Source: a bacterium (lineage in GTDB: Bacteria > Sumerlaeota > Sumerlaeia > SLMS01). From it: DNA of 64,000 nt. The translations under genes and the position numbers were made by a program. Below, in pieces: positions 57,534-64,000 of this stretch (its first letter is position 1; every line of letters starts with the position of its first letter). The DNA lies in the NCBI GenBank assembly GCA_016125005.1, contig WGMQ01000011.1, positions 54,583 through 118,582 of the forward strand, written 5' to 3'. Below the pieces are notes generated by a model. The model was not told the origin of the DNA, did no database searches, and worked only from the letters and a program-made list of their open reading frames with translations.

Positions 57534-58436
57534 CTATTGCAATGCGAATGCCGATTTCAGCGCCTTCACGAAAACCTCCTGCGCGGCGCGATACTGCGCG
57601 ATATTGGCGATCAGGAAACCGTGGTCGCTCTCCTCGAAGCGGTCGACGGTTACCGGAACTCCGGCCCGGCGCAGCCGGACGGCGTAGCGTTCGGCCTCGT
57701 GGCGCAGCGGATCGAGGCCGGCGATCATGATGCGAGCCGGCGGAAGCTGCGCCAGTTCCTCGTCCGCGGCCAGAACCGGCGACATCAGCGGGTTGTGGCG
57801 ATCCGCGGGATCCGGCACGTGCAGGTCGTTGAACGCCTGCAGCCGTTCCGGCGTGAAGATGCTCGGCCCGGCGCCGATCTTTTCCTGCGGCGAGGTGACA
57901 GCGTCCAGGAACGGATAGTCGAGGATCTGCAGGCAGGGCAGCTTTCCGCCCTCCTGCACCGCCATCAGGCAGGCGGCCGCGGCCAGATTGCCGCCGGCGC
58001 TGTGCCCGCCCATCGCGATCCTGGAGGCATCGACGCCGAGCCTGGCGGCATTTGCGAAAGTCCATTGCAGCACGTCGTAGGTTTCGTGCAGCGCCGTGGG
58101 AAACGGGTGCTCGGGCGACAGGCGGTAATCGATGTCAAGCACCCTTGCTCCCAGCGCCTCCGCCAGCAAGGCGCAGAACATCGTGTCGCGCCGCTGATAT
58201 CCCCGGACAAAGCCGCCGCCGTGAATATTGATGAAGAGCGGCGCGCCGTCGACGCCTCCCGCAGGCGAGACGAGGATGCAGCGCGTGTCTCCGGCCCGGG
58301 TGGGGATGAACAGTTCGCTCGCTATCACGCGCTCCAGACGGGCCAGCATCTCTTCAGGGAACACGGTCTCGACAATCGTGTTCGCGCGAAGCCGCGCCGC
58401 CATTTCGGCCTTTTCGTCCTGGGAGAGCATCAGCAT
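57534..58436 (-). CDS. Alpha/beta hydrolase (hormone-sensitive lipase-like)
   Basis: INIHGGGFVRGYQRRDTMF, DIDYRLSPEHPFPTALHETYDVLQW, GGHSAGGNLAAAACL. Confidence 0.93.
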   Translation of the reverse strand: MLMLSQDEKAEMAARLRANTIVETVFPEEMLARLERVIASELFIPTRAGDTRCILVSPAGGVDGAPLFINIHGGGFVRGYQRRDTMFCALLAEALGARVLDIDYRLSPEHPFPTALHETYDVLQWTFANAARLGVDASRIAMGGHSAGGNLAAAACLMAVQEGGKLPCLQILDYPFLDAVTSPQEKIGAGPSIFTPERLQAFNDLHVPDPADRHNPLMSPVLAADEELAQLPPARIMIAGLDPLRHEAERYAVRLRRAGVPVTVDRFEESDHGFLIANIAQYRAAQEVFVKALKSAFALQ

Positions 58437-59284
58437 GCCGGATCCAGTTTCGAACTGGCGATCAGTTCCTGCACCTGCCGGGTGCGCTGGTCGATCAGCC
58501 ATTGCCAGACCGACGGATCGTCGAAGGGATTGAAATCCGGTGCGATCAGGGGAACCTTCGACAGCATGTCGACCTGCGCGGGATGCGATCCCAGGGTGAT
58601 GTCCACATGCAGGCCGCGCAGCCGTCGCATCGAGTCCAGATAGTCCGTGCGCGCCGTGACCGGCATGCCGTATTCGGTCAGGAAATCGTCGCCGAGCGTG
58701 TTGAGGCCGATGCCGCCATGCAGGCCGCAGCGCTTGGTGACGCCGCTCTCATCGGTTGCGTCGAAGAAAAACGATGTGGTCCCAGGGGTGTGGCCCGGAG
58801 ACAGGACGGTGTCGATCCTGCGGTCGCCGAACACCACCGGCTCGTTGTCATTGTAATGCTCGTGCACCTCGAAATCGCCATAGGCATAGCCGGATTCGAA
58901 AAGCTGGTCAGGCCGCTCGGCAAGGAACGCGACGTCCTCACGGCTCATCATGATCCTTGCTCCGGTATGCTCGGCGATCACGCGCGCACCGCCCACGTGA
59001 TCGTAATGCATGTGCGTCAGCATCAGCAGCTTCACGTCCGCGGGATCGAACCCCAGCTTCCGGATCGCCTCGAACACCAGATAGACCTGTGGCTGCATCG
59101 TCGAGTCGAAGAGAATCAGCCCCTCGCTGGATTCGAGCAGATAGGCGCCTACCCAGGCATTTCCGACATAATAGGTTCGCGGCGCCACCTTGAACGGATC
59201 GATCGCCACCTCCCACGGGCGTTCACACCCCTGGCGCAGATATTCGATCGGATCCTTGAATTGCGGAGAGGTGAGCATCGACAA
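58430..59284 (-). CDS. MBL-fold metallo-hydrolase
   Basis: LTHMHYDHVGGARVIAEHTGARIMMSREDVAFL, LSPGHTPGTTSFFFD. Confidence 0.93.
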   Translation of the reverse strand: MSMLTSPQFKDPIEYLRQGCERPWEVAIDPFKVAPRTYYVGNAWVGAYLLESSEGLILFDSTMQPQVYLVFEAIRKLGFDPADVKLLMLTHMHYDHVGGARVIAEHTGARIMMSREDVAFLAERPDQLFESGYAYGDFEVHEHYNDNEPVVFGDRRIDTVLSPGHTPGTTSFFFDATDESGVTKRCGLHGGIGLNTLGDDFLTEYGMPVTARTDYLDSMRRLRGLHVDITLGSHPAQVDMLSKVPLIAPDFNPFDDPSVWQWLIDQRTRQVQELIASSKLDPAC

Positions 59285-59385
59285 AATGATCCTGCTTACC
59301 CGGGGGCGCCGGGTCGGTTGAGGCGTGGCCTGTTTCAGGGACCGCGAAGGGCCCGGCCGCCGGGATGCCAGCGGCCGGGGATGCG

Positions 59386-60393
59386 CTATTTGCTGAGGCC
59401 GATTTCGGCAGCCAGTTCACCGACCTTCGTTTCGGAAGCGGCAAGACGTTCCGCGCCGGCGGCCTGATCCAGGAACTGAAGAGGCAGCTTCATCTTGGCG
59501 AGCTGCTCGCGTACCGTCGGGCTCCCGGCCACCTCGCCGAGAACCTCGTTGATCCGGACGGCAAGTGCCTGATCCATGTCCCTGGGGCCGAGGACAAGGA
59601 AATCGAGGCCATAGACCGTATTCTTGTAGCCCAGTTCGGCCATGGACGGATATTGCGGAGCGCCCTGATCGCGCTCGGGCGTGCCGGCGATGGTGCCCAG
59701 GACCCGCAGCTTTCCCGCCTCGGCATATTGCAGCGCGCCGGGCGTATTGACGATCGCCGCGGCGATGTTGCCGCCCTGCAGGGCTGTCAATTTGTCCGCG
59801 TCCGATCCGGCTTCGACAAGACGGAACGGCGCGCCGGCATCCTTTATCAGCAGGGCCGCCATGAAATGGCTCGCGCCCTTGAGCTGGACGCCCAGCGTCA
59901 CGTTGTCCGGATCGGATTTTGCGGCCTCGACCAGGTCCTCGACGCTCCTGGTCTTCGAGTCGGGACCGACCACCAGCGACTGGCTGCCTTCCACAGGCAT
60001 CACGGCGACGGCGGTAAACTCCGTCGCCGGATTGTGTGCGTAGACACCTGAATGATAGCTGGAAAGAAGCCCGGTGTGGTAGAAGAGCAAGGTCGCGCCG
60101 TCGGCGCGCGCGGTGCGCACGGTCTCCGCCGCAACGCTTCCCCCGCCTGTCGGCTGATTGACGATGACGAAGGCCTGGCCGGTTTCCTTTTCGAGTTCCG
60201 CCGCAAGAAAGCGGGCGACGGCATCGGTACCGCCGCCGGGCTTGGCCGGGACGATCAGCTTGACCGGACGCGCCGGCCAATCCTGCGCGAACGCGGCCGA
60301 AGGCAATCCGATGGTTGCCGCGACCGCTGTCGCGGCCAAGAAGGACCCGGTGGCGAAGAGTAAACGCCGCCGTGCTCTGAATCTGGTTGTCAT
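59386..60393 (-). CDS. Tripartite tricarboxylate transporter substrate-binding protein (TctC/Bug family), second copy
   Basis: Signal peptide then DWPARPVKLIVPAKPGGGTDAVARFLAAELEKETGQAFVIVNQPTGGGSVA; start MTTRFRARRRLLFATG. Confidence 0.93.
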   Translation of the reverse strand: MTTRFRARRRLLFATGSFLAATAVAATIGLPSAAFAQDWPARPVKLIVPAKPGGGTDAVARFLAAELEKETGQAFVIVNQPTGGGSVAAETVRTARADGATLLFYHTGLLSSYHSGVYAHNPATEFTAVAVMPVEGSQSLVVGPDSKTRSVEDLVEAAKSDPDNVTLGVQLKGASHFMAALLIKDAGAPFRLVEAGSDADKLTALQGGNIAAAIVNTPGALQYAEAGKLRVLGTIAGTPERDQGAPQYPSMAELGYKNTVYGLDFLVLGPRDMDQALAVRINEVLGEVAGSPTVREQLAKMKLPLQFLDQAAGAERLAASETKVGELAAEIGLSK

Positions 60394-60486
60394 GTTCTCC
60401 TCCCTATGAAGAACTCCACTAGACAGAACCGGTGGCATATCGAAAAATAAAATTGACGCCCTCGCTATAAGAAAACCGTATATCGC

Positions 60487-61419
60487 ATGGTCGACTCTCT
60501 GGTGCTTTTCAATCGCCTGACCTCGCGGACGAAATTGCGCCACATGCAAGCTCTGGTCCGTCTGGTCGAACTGCGCAACATGGCGCGCGCGGCGCGGGAC
60601 ATCGGCATCACGCAACCGGCCATGTCGCAACTCGTCGCCGATCTGGAGCGGCTTCTTGAAACCCAGCTGTTTCTGCGCCATTCGCGCGGCATCGAGCCGA
60701 CGCCCCTCGCCTTCGATCTGGCCGAGATCGCGCAGCGGATTATGACCGCCGTCGAAGACGGTACCGAACTCGTCGCCTTGAAGATGAATTCCGAGCAGTC
60801 CTTTGTCCGGGCCGCCTACACCCTGTCCGCCTATCACGCCATCCTGGATCGGGCGCTGCCCGAATACGTACGGCAATATCCCTCCTGCCGCGTCCAGCTC
60901 GACGAGGTCATCGGGCATTCCCTCAACACGGCCTTCGCCAGTGGCGACTACGACCTGGTGTTCTGCCGCAGGACCGACCTGGTCGGCGGCGGCTGGATCT
61001 TCGCGCCCTGTGCGGAAGACCGCCTGATCATCATCTGCGGCCCGGATAATCCGCTGGCGCGCAAGTCTCGCCTGACGGATGAGGACCTGCGTAACGCGAC
61101 CTGGGTCGCAGGGCATGTCGCGACGCAGGTGCGGCGCGGCTACGAGACGCTGCTCAACGCAAGGGGGTGGACGGCGGGCAAGGAGGTCCAAGTGATCTCG
61201 CGATCCGCTCAGGTGCTTCTCACAATCATCCGAAGCGGCAACAGCATCTCGCTGATGCCGCAGAGCATCGCCCGGGCCTGGTGCCGCGACGGCCTGGCCG
61301 CGGAATTGCCTTTCGAGACTGGTACCGTGCTGGAAACGCTTGGCTTCTACTGGAAACCGTCGACTGCTTCGGTAGCCGTGCGGCGTCTCGCGAACGTGAT
61401 TTCGTCAGGCCTTGGGTGA
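60487..61419 (+). CDS. LysR family transcriptional regulator
   Basis: TKLRHMQALVRLVELRNMARAARDIGITQPAMSQLVADLERLLETQLFLRHSRGIEPTPLA; divergent from Bug/TctC gene. Confidence 0.93.
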   Translation: MVDSLVLFNRLTSRTKLRHMQALVRLVELRNMARAARDIGITQPAMSQLVADLERLLETQLFLRHSRGIEPTPLAFDLAEIAQRIMTAVEDGTELVALKMNSEQSFVRAAYTLSAYHAILDRALPEYVRQYPSCRVQLDEVIGHSLNTAFASGDYDLVFCRRTDLVGGGWIFAPCAEDRLIIICGPDNPLARKSRLTDEDLRNATWVAGHVATQVRRGYETLLNARGWTAGKEVQVISRSAQVLLTIIRSGNSISLMPQSIARAWCRDGLAAELPFETGTVLETLGFYWKPSTASVAVRRLANVISSGLG

Positions 61420-61629
61420 CGGACGACGCTGATCGCGGCAGCCGATCGGCGGCTGAAACATGCAATGGCCATTGATCGCGCGAGGCGCATCCGGGTCATC
61501 GCCAGATACGCTGGGCGGCAGTTCCGCAATGCCGCCCGCCCTGGCAAACCGGCCCCCGAAATTGCGGATGCGCCTTGAAGCCGCGCGCCAGGCGCGGCAC
61601 AACGTCGGGGATGCCGGCCGGCGCGCGGC

Positions 61630-62871
61630 TCACACCACGCCGCCGGCCTCCAGTTCACCCAGTTCGCGCGAGCCGATCCCCAGAAGCGAGCCATAGACCT
61701 CGGCATTGTCCTTGCCGGGTTTTTCCGCGCCGAGCCAGGAAACATCGCCCGGCGTTTCGGAAAGCTTGGGCGCAATGCCCGGGACCGAAATCTCGCCGAA
61801 ACGCGGATCGCTGCGCTTCAGGATCATGTCGCGGGCGTTGAAATGCGGATCGGCGACGATGTCGGCGATCGAGTAGATCGGCCCGCAGACGACCCCGTTT
61901 TCCTCCAGCGCCGCGCCCAGTTCCTCCTTGGAGAGCGTGCGCGTCCATTCCCCGATCATGCCGTCGAGCAGTTCGGCATGGTGACCGCGCGCCACATGGG
62001 TGGCGAAGCGCTCGTCCCTGGCCAGTTCGGGCTGGCCCATCGCCTGGCACAGGCGGCGGAACATCGGATCGACATTGGCGGCGATCACCATGTAGGAGCC
62101 GTCCGCCGTCTCGTAGATGTTGGACGGGGCGACGTTCGGCAGGCCGGTGCCCGAGGGCTGGCGCACGACGCCGCATTTGTCGTATTCGGGCAGGGTGCTT
62201 TCCAGCATGGAGAAACAGCTCTCCACGATCGAGGCGTCGACCACCTGCCCCTTGCCGCCGCCGCCCGCGTCGCGCCAGTACAGCGCCATCATCAGGCCCT
62301 CGAAGGCGAACATGGCGGTCAGCGTGTCGCCGAGCGAGATCCCGAAACGCGGCGGCGGCTGATTCGGGAAACCGTTGATATGACGGATGCCGCCCATCGC
62401 CTCGCCGACGCTGGCAAAGCCCGGCTTGTCGGAATAGGGGCCTGTCTGGCCGTAGCCGGAAACCCGCACCACGATCAGGCGGGGATTGTCCTTCTGCAGG
62501 TCCTTCGGCCCCAGCTCCCATTTCTCCAGCGTCCCGGGCTTGAAGTTCTCGACCAGGGCGTCGGCGGTTTGCGTCAGCCGGCGCACCAGATCGCGCCCGC
62601 GCGGATCGCGCAGATTGGCGGTGACGGATTTCTTGTTGCGCGCCAGCGTCGGCCACCAAAGGGAATGACCCTCATAGCGATGGTGGCCCCATTCGCGCAT
62701 CGGATCGCCGACCACCGGCGTCTCGACCTTGATGACCTCGGCGCCGAAATCCGCCAGACGGCTTCCCACGAAGGGACCCGCCAGCAACTGGCCCGCCTCG
62801 ATGGCTCGGATGCCGGCAAGCGGGCCGGAAGGGGCGCCGCCGGAAGGGGCGGGTATGGATGGGGAACTCAT
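61630..62871 (-). CDS. CaiB/BaiF family CoA-transferase
   Basis: GIRAIEAGQLLAGPFVGSRLADFGAEVIKVETPVVGDPMREWG, NKKSVTANLRDPRGRDLVRRLTQTADALVENFKPGTLEKWELG. Confidence 0.95.
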   Translation of the reverse strand: MSSPSIPAPSGGAPSGPLAGIRAIEAGQLLAGPFVGSRLADFGAEVIKVETPVVGDPMREWGHHRYEGHSLWWPTLARNKKSVTANLRDPRGRDLVRRLTQTADALVENFKPGTLEKWELGPKDLQKDNPRLIVVRVSGYGQTGPYSDKPGFASVGEAMGGIRHINGFPNQPPPRFGISLGDTLTAMFAFEGLMMALYWRDAGGGGKGQVVDASIVESCFSMLESTLPEYDKCGVVRQPSGTGLPNVAPSNIYETADGSYMVIAANVDPMFRRLCQAMGQPELARDERFATHVARGHHAELLDGMIGEWTRTLSKEELGAALEENGVVCGPIYSIADIVADPHFNARDMILKRSDPRFGEISVPGIAPKLSETPGDVSWLGAEKPGKDNAEVYGSLLGIGSRELGELEAGGVV

Positions 62872-63725
62872 TGAACGCTCTTGCCTTTCATTTCGTCCAC
62901 TTCGGCCAGGAAGCCGAGCAGCATTTGGGAGAATCTGCCGCGCATCTCGCTTCCCGCGACCACATGCGCGGCGCCTTCCAGCACTGCGCCGCGCGCGCCC
63001 GGAACCAATGCTTCGATCGGCCGGGTCAGCCGCGGCCCTGTGACGGCGTCGAGCGGGCAGTGAATGACCAGCGTGTGGGCCGTAATGCGCGACAGGCGGT
63101 CGGTGACATCATGCGAGAGACAGGCGCGGATCAGGCGCTCATGCGCCTCGACGCGGCCCTTGAGCTCGCGCCACGGCCCCTGCGGGCCGAGAATGCGGTG
63201 ATGGTTTTCCAGATAGAATTGCTCGTCGAAGGACCACAGGCAGACCAGCTTCTGGAACGCCTCCCAGCCCATTTCTCGGTGGACGGCGAGCAGCGTCTCC
63301 ATCTGATGGGCGAACAGGGCGTCGGGCCGGGCCCAGGTGCCCATATTGACCATGGATCGCACCAGATCGGGGCGCGCGATCGCCAGTTCCTGGGCGATGC
63401 AGGCGCCCATGCCGACCAGGCCGATCACATGCGCGTCGCGCCAGCCGAGGTGATCCAGCAGGCCGGCGGCGTCTCCCGCATAGAGCTTCATGCCCGGCTC
63501 GATCGCCGGATCGTCGTCGGATTCGGCGATGCCGCGATGGTCGAAGATCGCAACCGAATAGCGCTCGGTCAGGCCGCGCGCCAGATGGCGTTCGCCGCCA
63601 TGGCAATAGGTGCCCCAGCCGCCCATGCACAGCGCTGGCGGACCGGAACCGTGGATCTCGTAATACATCGAGTGGCCATTGATCTGTGCAATCGGCAAGT
63701 CGTCTCCTCCCTCCTTGTCGCGCAC
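62868..63725 (-). CDS. Alpha/beta hydrolase
   Basis: YYEIHGSGPPALCMGGWGTYCHGGERH, IFDHRGIAESDDDP, VIGLVGMGACIAQELAI; overlaps CoA-transferase start (ATGA); true start may be internal. Confidence 0.88.
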   Translation of the reverse strand: MRDKEGGDDLPIAQINGHSMYYEIHGSGPPALCMGGWGTYCHGGERHLARGLTERYSVAIFDHRGIAESDDDPAIEPGMKLYAGDAAGLLDHLGWRDAHVIGLVGMGACIAQELAIARPDLVRSMVNMGTWARPDALFAHQMETLLAVHREMGWEAFQKLVCLWSFDEQFYLENHHRILGPQGPWRELKGRVEAHERLIRACLSHDVTDRLSRITAHTLVIHCPLDAVTGPRLTRPIEALVPGARGAVLEGAAHVVAGSEMRGRFSQMLLGFLAEVDEMKGKSVQ

Positions 63726-63798
63726 CGCATGACGGCGCGGCCCCGGCGAACGCCGCCGGTCCCGGCCCTGACCCGGACCTACTGCCGGCGAGCCGGCC

Positions 63799-64000
63799 TC
63801 ATCCGCCGAAATCCATCGCCCGGCGCTGGCGCACGAGCTGCGAGGCGGCGACCGCCAGGATCAGCCCGCCGCCATAGAAAAGGTCCTGGACGAAGTTCGG
63901 GATGCCGAAGATCTGCAGGCCGGAAATGCCGGTCGCCAGCAGGAAGACGCCGATGAACGAGCCCCAGGGGTTGAACCGCCCCGGCACGATGCTGGTCGCG
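63799..64000 (-). CDS. Sugar-type ABC transporter permease (RbsC-like), C-terminal part, truncated by window edge
   Basis: VPGRFNPWGSFIGVFLLATGISGLQIFGIPNFVQDLFYGGGLILAVAASQLVRQRRAMDFGG*. Confidence 0.8.
   Translation of the reverse strand, partial: ATSIVPGRFNPWGSFIGVFLLATGISGLQIFGIPNFVQDLFYGGGLILAVAASQLVRQRRAMDFGG

Noticed and set aside
60394-60486. LysR binding site (T-N11-A type) in the Bug/LysR divergent region
   Set aside because: CATATCG / CGTATATCG similarities exist but no convincing LTTR dyad could be fixed by eye.
1-64000. CRISPR arrays, tRNA/rRNA genes, integrases, transposases, phage genes
   Set aside because: None recognised while reading; no regularly spaced repeats or such protein motifs seen in the ORF track.

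Overview
This 64 kb window of GC-rich chromosomal-type DNA looks alphaproteobacterial, probably Rhizobiales (inferred from gene content and one Rhizobiales-like extragenic palindrome). It falls into four blocks. (1) ~0-31 kb: a large acyl-CoA catabolic island with LivH/LivM-type permeases, a CoA ligase, four enoyl-CoA hydratase-type proteins (one fused to a 3-hydroxyacyl-CoA dehydrogenase), several SDRs, two NMO-like flavoproteins, two acyl-CoA dehydrogenases, a thiolase, an APH-like phosphotransferase, hydrolases and an MFS exporter. (2) ~31-43 kb: housekeeping or stress genes, including a WYL regulator, GNAT, MFS/TetR, a DUF899 pair, a tandem DUF1428 protein, HxlR and two AHSA1/SRPBCC proteins. 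(3) ~43.5-51.7 kb: a complete kdpFABCDE potassium operon with an extra 27-aa membrane micro-ORF. (4) ~52-64 kb: a second catabolic cluster with an IlvD/Edd dehydratase, an RraA-like aldolase, TctABC plus an extra Bug/TctC protein, LysR, a CaiB/BaiF CoA-transferase, hydrolases and a sugar-type ABC permease. The strongest observation is a recurrent dyad, TGAC-N6-GTCA (consensus about TGACTTTAWAGTCA), in at least six intergenic regions of block 1, including two tandem arrangements. It suggests one regulon for the whole island. The island also encodes a regulator made of two complete TetR-like units in one polypeptide, two further dyad families (TAACGATCGTTA and GTACG-N2-CGTAC), and decaying genes (ABC transporter and SDR remnants) whose operators survive. 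A 277-bp MITE-like element with perfect 21-bp terminal inverted repeats supplies the thiolase stop codon. No CRISPR array, tRNA, rRNA, integrase or transposase was recognised. All family names come from reading the translations; no searches were run.
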